A stretch of 64,000 bases of DNA from JBGAJN01 sp044224905. Lineage in GTDB: Bacteria; Verrucomicrobiota; Verrucomicrobiia; Limisphaerales; JBGAJN01. A model generated the notes under the pieces. It saw nothing but the letters and a program-made list of their open reading frames with translations. It was not told where the DNA came from and did no database searches. The DNA is taken from NCBI GenBank assembly GCA_044224905.1, contig JBGAJN010000003.1:372001-436000 (forward strand), in the 5' to 3' direction. This document shows positions 33,384 to 42,212 of this stretch, one piece after another. Each line of letters begins with the position of its first letter. Position 1 is the stretch's first letter. Both the position numbers and the translations under genes were made by a program.

Positions 33384-35165
33384 ATGAAGTACTGCGAGTC
33401 CCCTTACTTTTTCCACCGCCGCAAAACGCGCGAAGTTGTCGTCGGTAATCCGTCCAAAGGTGGCGTGATCATTGGTGGTGACCATCCCGTCGTGATGCAA
33501 TCGATGCTCACGTGCGACACGATGGACACCGCGGAGTCCGTGAAGCAAACGTTGGAGCTCGTTGCCGTGGGTTGCCAGATCGTGCGCATCACCGCGCCGA
33601 CGGTGAAGGACGCCGCCAATTTGCAGAACATCGTCGCCGAGTTGCGCAAGCGCGGTTGCTTGGTGCCCATCGTTGCCGACATTCATTTCAAGCCCGATGC
33701 GGCGATGGAAGCGGCCAAGTGGGTCGAGATGGTGCGCATCAATCCTGGCAACTACGCGGACTCGAAGAAGTTTGCGACGAAGGAATACACCGACGATCAA
33801 TACGCCTCCGAATTAAAGCGCATCGAGGAGAAGTTCACGCCGTTGGTGAAGCTCTGCAAAGAACTCGGTCGTGCGCTGCGCATTGGCACCAATCACGGCT
33901 CGCTTTCCGATCGCATCATGAACCGTTTCGGCGACACGCCGCTCGGCATGGTCGAAAGCGCGCTGGAATTCGCCCGCATTGCCCGCGCGAACGACTTTCA
34001 CAATTTCAAGTTTTCGATGAAGTCGAGCAATCCGAAGGTGATGATCGAGTGCTATCGCCTGCTCGTGGCACGCTTGAACGAACTCGGTCCGGACTGGAAT
34101 TATCCGATTCATCTGGGTGTCACCGAAGCTGGCGAAGGCGAGGACGGTCGCATCAAGAGCGCAATCGGGATTGGCTCGCTGCTGTGCGACGGACTTGGAG
34201 ATACGATTCGCGTTTCACTCACGGAGGATTCCCCGCGCGAGATCGCGGTGTGCCGAGATTTGCTGGCGCAAATCCCTGTGCTATCCACCGCACAGGTGAA
34301 GTTGCCCGGTGCGGAGTTCTCGTTTGATCCTTTCCATTTCTCGCGCCGCGAGACACCGACTATCGATCTGGGAGAAAATTCGAAATGCGGCGGTGAGCAA
34401 CTCATTCGCGTCGTCGTTACGCGGGCTACTTTTGACAAGGTCGCGCCACGGATTCGCCCAAAGGACGACGTGAAACCGGAGGCGGTTTACGAAGATTTGA
34501 ACGTTGCGGAGATCGATCCGACCACGGATTTCTCCGTCAATTGCGATACGCAACTCGTCACCGTGAAGGACGGCGTGAAGTTGCCGGCAATCACCGCCTT
34601 CCGTTTGCTTGCGGCGAAACTGAAACGCCTCGGCCGCCGCAATCCGATCCTGCTGAAGGACTGCATTAACTTCGAATCCGTTCCGTTGGAGCCGAACATC
34701 GCGCTGCTGCGTGCTGCGGTGGTGATTGGTTCATTGCTTGCGGACGGAATTGGCGACGCGATTTTGGTTCGTGGTGAATCTGGCGCGGGCCTGAGCCTGC
34801 GTCTCGCGTACAACATTCTGCAAGCCGCCGGGTGCCGCAGCTTCAAGACGGATTACGTCGCGTGCCCGTCGTGCGGTCGCACGTTGTTCAACCTGCAGAC
34901 CGTCACCGCGCGGATCAAAGCACGCACGGAGCATCTCAAGGGCGTGAAGATCGCGATCATGGGCTGCATCGTGAACGGCCCCGGCGAAATGGCCGACGCG
35001 GATTTCGGTTACGTCGGCGGTGCGCCGAACAAGATCAATCTCTACGTCGGCAAGACCCCGATCAAATTTAACATTCCCGAGGACGAGGCGGTTGAGCGTT
35101 TGGTGGATTTGATCCGCGAACACGGCAAATGGGTCGAGCCCGAGCCGAAAGAAGTGAACGCGTAA
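33384..35165 (+). CDS. ispG: 4-hydroxy-3-methylbut-2-enyl diphosphate synthase, long form
   Basis: The 593-residue enzyme converts methylerythritol cyclodiphosphate to HMBPP in the MEP isoprenoid pathway. The N-terminal barrel begins with 'REVVVGNPSKGGVIIGGDHPVVMQSMLTCDTMDT' and includes 'VPIVADIHFKPDAAM' and 'LRIGTNHGSL'. The C-terminal part holds the [4Fe-4S] ligands 'CPSCGRT' and 'GCIVNGPGEMADADFG'. At nearly 600 residues it is the long (plant/Chlamydia-like) form, with an insert of about 200 residues between the barrel and the cluster domain (about 265-440), as opposed to the 370-residue E. coli form. It needs reduced ferredoxin or flavodoxin. It is in an operon with rseP, 5 bp away, and is convergent with recO. 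Confidence 0.96.
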   Translation: MKYCESPYFFHRRKTREVVVGNPSKGGVIIGGDHPVVMQSMLTCDTMDTAESVKQTLELVAVGCQIVRITAPTVKDAANLQNIVAELRKRGCLVPIVADIHFKPDAAMEAAKWVEMVRINPGNYADSKKFATKEYTDDQYASELKRIEEKFTPLVKLCKELGRALRIGTNHGSLSDRIMNRFGDTPLGMVESALEFARIARANDFHNFKFSMKSSNPKVMIECYRLLVARLNELGPDWNYPIHLGVTEAGEGEDGRIKSAIGIGSLLCDGLGDTIRVSLTEDSPREIAVCRDLLAQIPVLSTAQVKLPGAEFSFDPFHFSRRETPTIDLGENSKCGGEQLIRVVVTRATFDKVAPRIRPKDDVKPEAVYEDLNVAEIDPTTDFSVNCDTQLVTVKDGVKLPAITAFRLLAAKLKRLGRRNPILLKDCINFESVPLEPNIALLRAAVVIGSLLADGIGDAILVRGESGAGLSLRLAYNILQAAGCRSFKTDYVACPSCGRTLFNLQTVTARIKARTEHLKGVKIAIMGCIVNGPGEMADADFGYVGGAPNKINLYVGKTPIKFNIPEDEAVERLVDLIREHGKWVEPEPKEVNA

Positions 35166-35174
35166 GGCGCGGCT

Positions 35175-35816
35175 TCAGATGCCCAGGGCTGCGGCCCGGC
35201 CTTTGGGAAGTCGTTCGAGGTGGTAGATCAGAAATCCGTGGAGGAACTGGGTCATTTCCCGCAGCTGGGCGTCGCTCGCTTTAACGAGGGCGATCCACGA
35301 CCAATCCTCTTCGGCCAACTTCTTCAGCAACAAACGCGAGCCTTCGGTTCGCGTGGTTTCATCCGTGTCCGGTTGTAGGCCGAGCGTGTAGAGAACTTTG
35401 AGTTCGAACGCGATGATCGTTTCCGCAGCCGGGGCGTGTTCGGAGAGATGCTTCAGCAACTCGAGGAGCAGCGCGTGCAACTCAGGCAAGGGCGTATCCG
35501 TTTCCGTCGTTTGTTCGATCAAAGCAGCGGCGTAGGCGGCTTGCTCCAGCTTGTGGAAATCTTTCCGCAGCGACGCGTGCGTCTCGAGCAGGCTGACTTC
35601 GCGTAGGTTGTGAAGCTCGGAACGGCGGCTGCGCACGAAACTGAAATCGCCGGTAAAGAACAGATCCAGTTTCCCTCGAAACGGCGACTTCGGTCTGCGG
35701 GCACCTTTGGCGACGGTAGCGATGCGTCCGTGTTCCGCCGTGAGCCATTGGACAATCAGGCTCGTCTCGGTCAACGGCCGCGTGCGCAGGATGATACCGG
35801 TGGCGCGTTCGTCCAT
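35175..35816 (-). CDS. recO: DNA repair protein RecO
   Basis: The 213-residue product opens with the RecO OB-fold signature 'TGIILRTRPLTETSLIVQWLTAEHGRIATVAKGARRPKS' and continues with 'LFFTGDFSFVRSRRSELHNLREVSLLE' and a helical C-terminus. RecO works with RecR to load RecA on gapped DNA covered by SSB. The zinc-finger Cys residues found in some RecO proteins are absent. Its start overlaps the DUF502 stop by one base (TGATG), so translation is coupled. It is the last gene of the phoH-ybeY-DUF502-recO set. Confidence 0.93.
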   Translation of the reverse strand: MDERATGIILRTRPLTETSLIVQWLTAEHGRIATVAKGARRPKSPFRGKLDLFFTGDFSFVRSRRSELHNLREVSLLETHASLRKDFHKLEQAAYAAALIEQTTETDTPLPELHALLLELLKHLSEHAPAAETIIAFELKVLYTLGLQPDTDETTRTEGSRLLLKKLAEEDWSWIALVKASDAQLREMTQFLHGFLIYHLERLPKGRAAALGI

Positions 35817-36496
35817 CAGTTGCGGTCCGCGGAATTTACGACAATGCGTTGTCCGGGGCGAAATTCCGGCGACACCGCGCCGAGGCTGATGATGAACTTG
35901 ATGCCGTCGGCCACCGACATGTCGAGCTTGGTGACTTTCTCCTCGGGCAACAGCAGCAGAAAACCCGCAGTGGGATTGGGCGTCGTGGGAACGAACACCG
36001 CGATGGTCGTTGGCCCCGTCTTCGCACGCACTTCGGGAAGGTCATCGCTGGTGATGAATCCAATCGTTTGTGCGCCCGCATGCGGGAATTCGACGAGCAC
36101 CACTTGTTTGAACGAGGATTTACTGCTGGGACCAAACGCTTCGTTGACCTGTTTGAGCGTGCTGTAGATTTTGTTCAGCAGCGGGATTTGCAGCAGCAGC
36201 CGGTCGCCGAGCGCGAGTAGTTTTCTGCCGATATAAATGCGCGCGAGCTGGCCTACCAGCGTGATGATCAGAATCGCCACGACCAGCGCGATCAGGCTCC
36301 ATTGCCAGAGGATTGCGCCCTTGCCGCCGTCCGCGTGGGTGAGCGATTGCGGAAGAAAGAAGAGGAGCTTGTCGGTGAAATTGGCGACGGTGCCAAACAG
36401 CCACGCGAAGATACCAATGGAAATGACGCCCGGCAGCACCAGTGCGAGGCCGGTGAAGAAATTGGCGCGCCAGCGGGAGAGCAGCGTTTTCTTCAT
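35816..36496 (-). CDS. DUF502 membrane protein
   Basis: The 226-residue product has two membrane segments, 'NFFTGLALVLPGVISIGIFAWLF' and 'WSLIALVVAILIITLVGQLA', followed by a soluble domain with 'IPLLNKIYSTLKQVNEAF', 'VVLVEFPHAGAQTIGFITSDD' and 'VFVPTTPNPTAGFLLLLPEEKV'. This order is diagnostic of DUF502. The family is widespread and its molecular role is not established. Its start overlaps the ybeY stop (ATGA) and its stop overlaps recO, so it is co-translated with repair and RNA-maturation genes, a common arrangement in this phylum. Confidence 0.92.
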   Translation of the reverse strand: MKKTLLSRWRANFFTGLALVLPGVISIGIFAWLFGTVANFTDKLLFFLPQSLTHADGGKGAILWQWSLIALVVAILIITLVGQLARIYIGRKLLALGDRLLLQIPLLNKIYSTLKQVNEAFGPSSKSSFKQVVLVEFPHAGAQTIGFITSDDLPEVRAKTGPTTIAVFVPTTPNPTAGFLLLLPEEKVTKLDMSVADGIKFIISLGAVSPEFRPGQRIVVNSADRN

Positions 36497-36969
36497 CGCG
36501 CCACCCTAGTCCGCCGCGACAGCTGGCTCAAGGAGAAGCGCTTGGTCATCATTCGCAACAGACGGTTTTCCTCGCGCTTCATCACGCGTCTTTTGGCGGG
36601 CGTGAGATCGTCGAATCCGCGCAGATGCAGGATGCCATGAATGACGTAGCGGGTGAGTTCCTCGGGCCACGTTGTGCGAAACTCCCGCGCCTGCTTCTCC
36701 GCATCGGCAACGGAGATGAACAGCTCGCCGTGCAGTCGCGCGTGATCAGCGTCCATCGAATGATCAAACGTGATGACGTCCGTGGAACCTTCGTGCTGGA
36801 GAAAGGCCTGATTGATCCGGGCCATTTCCGTGGGCGAAACGAGGGTCACGCCCAGTTCGCAAGCTTCCAACTCGGCAAACGTTTCGAGAACCGCTGTCGT
36901 GATTTCGCGGAGAAGTCGCAGGTTCACCGCGCGGCCGCGCTGGCGATTGCGCAGACAAAGTTCGATCAT
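36493..36969 (-). CDS. ybeY: Endoribonuclease YbeY with altered zinc site
   Basis: The 158-residue product matches YbeY: 'CELGVTLVSPTEMARINQAFL', 'GSTDVITFDHS', 'LHGELFISVADAEKQAREF' and the zinc motif 'VIHGILHLRGFDD'. In YbeY the motif is H-x3-H-x5-H; here it is H111, H115 and D121, so the third ligand is Asp. The codons (GGATTCGACGATCTC) are clear, with no sign of a frameshift. The C-terminal tail is basic. YbeY is needed for 16S rRNA 3'-end maturation and ribosome quality control. Both ends overlap neighbouring genes by ATGA. Confidence 0.92.
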   Translation of the reverse strand: MIELCLRNRQRGRAVNLRLLREITTAVLETFAELEACELGVTLVSPTEMARINQAFLQHEGSTDVITFDHSMDADHARLHGELFISVADAEKQAREFRTTWPEELTRYVIHGILHLRGFDDLTPAKRRVMKREENRLLRMMTKRFSLSQLSRRTRVAR

Positions 36970-37925
36970 GTTTTCTTCCCGCGATGCAGTTCGTAGGCCG
37001 TGATGATTCGCTGTACGAGCGGGTGGCGCACGACGTCGCGTTTGTGGAACTCCACCAGCGCGAGTCCTTCCACGTTCTTCAACGCGTGCGCGGCTTCGAT
37101 GATTCCCGAAGTCTTGTGATTCGGCAGATCGATCTGTGTGGGATCGCCAGTGATCACGGCCTTCGAGCTGTAACCTAGCCGCGTGAGGAACATGAACATC
37201 TGCTCCGCGGTGGTGTTCTGCGCTTCGTCGAGAATGATGAAGGCGTGATTGAGCGTGCGCCCGCGCATGTAGGCGAGCGGAGCGATCTCGATCGAGCCAC
37301 GTTCCATGTGCTTCTGGATATCCTCCGTCGGGAGCATATCCATCAATGCGTCATGGAGCGGGCGCAAATACGGAGCGAGTTTCTCCTGCAGGTCGCCCGG
37401 GAGAAAGCCGAGTGCCTCCCCAGCTTCGACGGCCGGCCGCGTGAGAATGATGCGGGAAACCGTTTCCTCGCGCAGGGCCGCCACGGCCATCGCCATCGCG
37501 AGATAAGTTTTTCCCGTGCCGGCGGGGCCGATGCCAAACGTCACGTCGTGCGTGCGGATCGCTTCGAGATATTTCTTCTGACCCGTGGTCTTGGGCGTCA
37601 CCGAAGCCTTCTTCGACGACGTGGTGATGCGATCAGCGTAAAGCGATTTCAGCGCAGCGATGCCGTCGTGCTGCACGACGTTGAGCGCTTGCGTGAAGTC
37701 GCGGTTGCGAATGTGCGCGCCCGTTTTGAGCGAACCTTCGAGCAACTGAAAGAGTTGCTTCGCGCGTTCCACGGATTCCGCTTCGCCGTCCAACTTGATC
37801 CAGCCCTCGCGCGCGGTGGCTTTGACGCCGAGCTGCGCTTCGAGATGCTGAAGGTTCTTCGGCTCGCTGTTGAAGAGTTGCTGCGCGATGCGGGCGTTTT
37901 CGAAATGGAGAGTTTCGGTGGCCAT
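36966..37925 (-). CDS. phoH: PhoH-like ATPase
   Basis: The 319-residue product has an N-terminal KH-like portion (about 1-65) and a PhoH ATPase domain with Walker A G133-P-A-G-T-G-K-T140 and Walker B 'FIILDEAQN', plus 'GDPTQIDLP' as sensor motif. The family (also called YbeZ) is a predicted RNA helicase-like ATPase that works with YbeY on ribosomal RNA. Its stop overlaps the ybeY start by ATGA, which agrees with that partnership. The gene starts 16 bp after the HIT gene and may be transcribed with it. Confidence 0.95.
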   Translation of the reverse strand: MATETLHFENARIAQQLFNSEPKNLQHLEAQLGVKATAREGWIKLDGEAESVERAKQLFQLLEGSLKTGAHIRNRDFTQALNVVQHDGIAALKSLYADRITTSSKKASVTPKTTGQKKYLEAIRTHDVTFGIGPAGTGKTYLAMAMAVAALREETVSRIILTRPAVEAGEALGFLPGDLQEKLAPYLRPLHDALMDMLPTEDIQKHMERGSIEIAPLAYMRGRTLNHAFIILDEAQNTTAEQMFMFLTRLGYSSKAVITGDPTQIDLPNHKTSGIIEAAHALKNVEGLALVEFHKRDVVRHPLVQRIITAYELHRGKKT

Positions 37926-37941
37926 GAAGTTTGGGGATGAG

Positions 37942-38430
37942 CTACGCCACGAGCGCGGCGCGAAGTTTGGCGGCGATTTCTGTCAATGCTTCGGGCACGA
38001 CGGTCGTGTTGGCAATAACGGGCATGAAATTCGTGTCGCCATTCCAGCGCGGAACGATGTGGATGTGGAGGTGTTCGAGGATGCCGGCGCCGGCGCATTT
38101 GCCTTGGTTGATGCCAATGTTGAATCCATCAGGGCGCATCACCTTGGTCATCGCAATCTGACAACGGCGGGTGAGCTTCATGAGATCGGACATTTCTTCC
38201 TCGGTGAGGCCGTGAAGATCCGGCGTCTGCTTGTAAGGGACCACCATCAAGTGCCCGCCGACGTAGGGGTAGCGATTCAACAACGCATAGCAGGTGCGAT
38301 CACGGACGATCACATAGTTCGCGATGTCGTCGCTTGAATTCGCGATGTCGGTGAACAGCGAGCCGCTGGCAGGGACTTCTTTGGGTGCCAGGATATACTC
38401 GATGCGCCACGGCGCGTGCAGAGTTTCCAT
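37942..38430 (-). CDS. HIT-family nucleotide hydrolase
   Basis: The 162-residue protein carries the histidine triad H120-L-H122-I-H124-I-V with the catalytic middle His, and 'PYVGGHLMVVPYKQTPDL' before it. The extended N-terminal part with 'VIVRDRTCYALLNRYPY' and total length about 160 resemble the Fhit/Ap4A phosphorylase-like branch common in bacteria. It likely hydrolyses dinucleoside polyphosphates or adenylylated compounds. No HIT-associated Zn Cys pairs are present. It lies just before phoH in the same direction. Confidence 0.93.
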   Translation of the reverse strand: METLHAPWRIEYILAPKEVPASGSLFTDIANSSDDIANYVIVRDRTCYALLNRYPYVGGHLMVVPYKQTPDLHGLTEEEMSDLMKLTRRCQIAMTKVMRPDGFNIGINQGKCAGAGILEHLHIHIVPRWNGDTNFMPVIANTTVVPEALTEIAAKLRAALVA

Positions 38431-38496
38431 GCGACGACGCTAGTCGGCGGAGGAGGGGATGTCAAAACCCGAGCGGGCAGGAGATGGTCAGGCGCT

Positions 38497-40887
38497 TCAG
38501 GCCGCGCCTGTGATTTGGAGCGGCGCGGACAACCGGAAGGTCGCGCCTTTGCCGGGGGTGCTTTCAACTCCGATTTGCCCGTGCATCAGTGTCACGAGTT
38601 GTTTCGCGATTGCCAGTCCGAGTCCGACACCGCCATACACGCGCGTCAACGAGCCGTCTGCCTGGCTGAACGGAAGGAACAGTTTGGGTCGGATTTCTGG
38701 GGCAATGCCGATACCTGTATCACTTACTTCGAGATGCAACTCGTAGTTCTGAGGGTCGAGAAAACGCCCCGCCAGTCGAACGGTGATTTCTCCGCGTTCG
38801 GTATATTTAATCGCGTTCCGGACGAGGATGCTGACGATCTGACGAAGACGCTCGGGATCTCCTTCCAACGACGCAGGCAGGTCGTCGGCCATTTGAAGAT
38901 GAATCGGCAACCCTTTTTCACGGCCCAGAATGGCGAACGCTTCGACGGAGCGTTTGAAGAAGGATGCCGGCTCGAAGCTAACGTATTTGAGGCGCAACTG
39001 CCCTGATTCAATTCGCGAAAAGTCGAGAATCTCATTGATGATCGAGAGCAGGCCGTCCGCGCTGGATTGCGCCGTTCCAATAAATTCGCTTTGTTCAGCA
39101 GTGAGTTCGGTGGTGTGCAGCAGCGACAACATCCCGAGAACGCCGTTCATTGGCGTCCGAAGTTCGTGGCTGATGGTGCTGAGAAAGTCTGATTTTGCGC
39201 GGCTGGCGTTTTCGGCGAACTCTTTCGCTTCGGCGAGCTCGAGATTCTTCAGCTGCAATTCCGCGCGCTGAAATTCCAGCAACTGATTCGTGGAACGCAT
39301 CTGCTCGAACATCCGGATGCGCAGTATGGCGATGGCGGCCCGGTTGGCCAGGGAAGCAAGGAAGTTGCGCTCGGCAGGCTGGTAAGTCCGCGGGGTTTGC
39401 TCGATGACGTAGAGGATTCCCAATTTCTCGCCATCAGCCAAAAGCGGGAGGCCGGCATAAGCGTCGATGCCGTCGCGAATCAGTTCCGCCTCACGCCAGA
39501 AAGGGTCGTTCTTGGCCCGCGAGATGAACAGGGGCTGTCCATTTTCAATGATCCAACGGGTTGGCCCTTCCAGGCGTGCGAGCCGGTTAGCTGCGGCTTC
39601 GTTACCGGTTTCGAGAGTGGTTTCCGGTGCCAGGGCCAATTTGCCGGTCGCTGCGTCCCGCAGCAGGATAAATGCGCCACCACTGGCGCTGAGCATCAAG
39701 GTGGCGAGCGCGGCGATCTGGTTGAGGAACACGGGCAGCTCATTGGGCTGATCAAACGAAATATCCATTCCCGCCAACGCCATTTCGCAGCGGTTGATCC
39801 GTTCCAATTCCTGACGGTCTTCGGCGACACGCGCTCGTTCGGAGATGTCGTTAATCACGAGGACGCGGACGGTTGGCCGAATTCCGGACCCGGTGCGTGA
39901 TTCGATTTCGACCGGCACAGTGCTGCCATCTTGACGGAGCGCGACAGTTTCGAAGGGCTTGAAGCTGCCGAGGCGAAATGCGGTTCCCAAGTGGTTGCGG
40001 GAATCCTTGGGGAATAAATCGAGGAGATTTCGGCCCGCGAGTTGGGCGGGTTCGTAGCCGAGCAGTTTAGTTAGCCGATGACTCGCGTCGAGGATTCGAC
40101 CGTGTTCGTAGGAGATCGTCGCATCGGAAGTCTGTTCAGCGAAGGAAGGCAGAAACTCTGCGCGCCGCTCGGCAGACCGGTCGGCGGGGGGATTCGCGTC
40201 GTTCTGTTTTAGCCGAACTAGTCGCATTCGTTGCGTGTTGGCGACATAGCGGTGGCGGAGCACGAATGCCAGGCAAGCAGCCAGCGTCGCGGCTCCCAAC
40301 GCAGTCCCCTGAGGTGACTGCCATAGGGGGCCTACAAACGGGCGGACGAATTCATCCGAACCGCCTAGTTGAATCATCAATAGCCACGCGCCCCAAGTCA
40401 TCAGGCAAATCACCGCGAGCCATTCCCACGATAGGAACACTGCGCCGGATCCGATGAGGAGGGCCATGAGTTCAAGTGTCTCTGGCAGATTGCCGCTGTC
40501 TACGGACGGCGCGAGGAAGTTGAGCAAGGTGAGCGTAGCGAGCAGCGCAGTCGTGGAATGGGCGAGCGAAGCTGGAATGCTGGAATGAAACGCGAGAACG
40601 GCGATAAGGAAGCATATTGCAGCGCTCGCCGCGGAAGTGGCGCTAAGCGCCCATTCGGGCTCATCACCGAGCAGCAGCGCGTTTCCGATGCTCGATAGGA
40701 GAAAATAGAGACCAAGGGCGATCGCCAAGGGAAGCAGATCACGCCTGGCGACACTGCGAATGCCCGCCTCCACCGCCTCGGGGGACACGATCGGACGCTT
40801 GCTCACCCGACCTGCGGCACCTGCGGCAGGCTTAAGTGAACCGTCGATTAATTTCGAAGTCAGCGAGGCTGCCTGGCCGTTGGTCAT
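38497..40887 (-). CDS. Membrane sensor histidine kinase (PAS-GAF-HisKA-HATPase)
   Basis: The 796-residue protein starts with a basic leader, then six hydrophobic segments at about 50-215 ('LLPLAIALGLYFLLSSIGNALLL' first). A PAS domain follows (about 245-355, 'YEHGRILDASHRLTKLLGYEPAQLAGRNLLDLFP'), then a GAF domain (about 375-530), a coiled coil, the HisKA domain with H574 in 'STISHELRTPMNG' and the ATPase domain ('NAIKYTE', 'DTGIGIAPE', 'GVGLGLAI'). There is no receiver, so it must pass phosphate to another protein; the REC-Hpt-REC gene lies 108 bp upstream. It ends 66 bp before the HIT gene. Confidence 0.94.
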   Translation of the reverse strand: MTNGQAASLTSKLIDGSLKPAAGAAGRVSKRPIVSPEAVEAGIRSVARRDLLPLAIALGLYFLLSSIGNALLLGDEPEWALSATSAASAAICFLIAVLAFHSSIPASLAHSTTALLATLTLLNFLAPSVDSGNLPETLELMALLIGSGAVFLSWEWLAVICLMTWGAWLLMIQLGGSDEFVRPFVGPLWQSPQGTALGAATLAACLAFVLRHRYVANTQRMRLVRLKQNDANPPADRSAERRAEFLPSFAEQTSDATISYEHGRILDASHRLTKLLGYEPAQLAGRNLLDLFPKDSRNHLGTAFRLGSFKPFETVALRQDGSTVPVEIESRTGSGIRPTVRVLVINDISERARVAEDRQELERINRCEMALAGMDISFDQPNELPVFLNQIAALATLMLSASGGAFILLRDAATGKLALAPETTLETGNEAAANRLARLEGPTRWIIENGQPLFISRAKNDPFWREAELIRDGIDAYAGLPLLADGEKLGILYVIEQTPRTYQPAERNFLASLANRAAIAILRIRMFEQMRSTNQLLEFQRAELQLKNLELAEAKEFAENASRAKSDFLSTISHELRTPMNGVLGMLSLLHTTELTAEQSEFIGTAQSSADGLLSIINEILDFSRIESGQLRLKYVSFEPASFFKRSVEAFAILGREKGLPIHLQMADDLPASLEGDPERLRQIVSILVRNAIKYTERGEITVRLAGRFLDPQNYELHLEVSDTGIGIAPEIRPKLFLPFSQADGSLTRVYGGVGLGLAIAKQLVTLMHGQIGVESTPGKGATFRLSAPLQITGAA

Positions 40888-40995
40888 TGTTTTCGCGAAT
40901 GATCAGTACGAGCACGATGCACGATCTGGGGGCGCCCATGTGTGCCTGCGCCAGTTCATCGCCTTTGATTCCGTTCAGTGGAATCGCGCTGGCGC

Positions 40996-42198
40996 TCACG
41001 CTTGTGCAGGGGCGGTGGTCGTTGCGGCGGGGATTCGGCCGCGGAGTACGTAAGTCAGCACTTTCACGTTGAGTTCCATGAAGAGAAACGGCTTGGCGAT
41101 AAAGTCGTTCCCACCGCTCATGCTGGACTTCGCTCGGCTATCGAAATCGCTCAAGCTCGTGACGAAAATCACCGGAACATTCTTGTAGTTCGGTAGAGCG
41201 CGGATTTTCGTGCACAGGTCGAATCCGCTCATTCCGGGCATGTCGACGTCGAGCACGACGAGATCGAACTGATTGTCGGCGATCAAAGCGGCAGCGATGT
41301 TGGGATCCGCAACGGCGATCGGTTTCAAATTCGCTTTTTCCAAAGCCGTGGTGACTGCGCGGCGCGAGAGCAATTCGTCGTCAACCACGAGGACGTTTAT
41401 CGGCTTCGGCTCGCCCGCATCGCGAGTTGCGTTGAAGAGCACTCCGAGGAAATCGATCGAGTGCGCCACCGTCCGAATGGTCGATGCGTTGAGATTAGCC
41501 GGCTTCTCGTAAAGTTCTTTGAGCAGGGCTTCGATGGCCGCGCACATCTGCGAGATGCTACGAAGTCCGGCGATGCCCGCGCCACCGGTGGTGGCGTGAA
41601 CCTTTCGATAGAGATCGTTCAAAAGCGCGAGACGCTTGGTCTCGTCTTCGCACTTCACCATGGCTTGCAGGTTGGCGCGCAAACCGGCGAGTTGATCCGG
41701 CGCGTTTTGGAGAAAGTTGGTGTCGAGTTCGCCGTTTGCTTTTGGGGTGACGGTGGCTGTTCCTTGCCGATCAGTGCCGTTGACCGCCTTGCCATTCACC
41801 GCTCCGTTCCCATTTTTCGCAGTGGCTGCAGCGGGAAAGAGCGCATCGTTCACCGCTTGGGTAATATCGCGTGGTGCCACTGAAGCTTTGTTGAAGACAG
41901 CCTGGGCGCCTGCTTTCACCGCGTTCTGTACCATGTCCGGCAGATACGCGTTGGTGAATACGATGATCGGAAGTTTCTCGAATGCCCGCTGAGCCCGAAT
42001 CTTTTTGAGAATGTCGACCCCGTTGAGAATCGGCAGCATCAAGTCGAGGAGCACGGCGTCGGGCTTGGTTTCGTGGATTCGGAAAAATCCAGCTTGGCCG
42101 TCGGCTGCCACTTCAACCTGGTAGCTCTCTTTTTCGAAGAGGCTCCGGTAAATGTTCGCGATGATCGGATCGTCTTCGATTATCAGTAATTTTTTCAC
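40996..42198 (-). CDS. REC-Hpt-REC phosphorelay protein
   Basis: The 400-residue protein has a receiver (about 3-120, 'IIEDDP', phospho-Asp in 'VLLDLMLPILNG'), a linker rich in Asn/Gly/Ala, an Hpt-like helical domain (about 150-250) with H201 in 'YRKVHATTGGAGIAG', and a second receiver (about 268-385, 'VVDDELLS', 'VVLDVDMPGMSG', 'FIAKPF'). The C-terminal tail is Ala/Thr-rich. An Hpt between two receivers is an uncommon order and suits a phosphate shuttle. The start is GTG, 15 bases after the stop of the kinase gene upstream, so they are co-transcribed. There is no DNA-binding or enzymatic output. Confidence 0.9.
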   Translation of the reverse strand: MKKLLIIEDDPIIANIYRSLFEKESYQVEVAADGQAGFFRIHETKPDAVLLDLMLPILNGVDILKKIRAQRAFEKLPIIVFTNAYLPDMVQNAVKAGAQAVFNKASVAPRDITQAVNDALFPAAATAKNGNGAVNGKAVNGTDRQGTATVTPKANGELDTNFLQNAPDQLAGLRANLQAMVKCEDETKRLALLNDLYRKVHATTGGAGIAGLRSISQMCAAIEALLKELYEKPANLNASTIRTVAHSIDFLGVLFNATRDAGEPKPINVLVVDDELLSRRAVTTALEKANLKPIAVADPNIAAALIADNQFDLVVLDVDMPGMSGFDLCTKIRALPNYKNVPVIFVTSLSDFDSRAKSSMSGGNDFIAKPFLFMELNVKVLTYVLRGRIPAATTTAPAQA

Positions 42199-42212
42199 AG
42201 GCTTGTTCTTTT

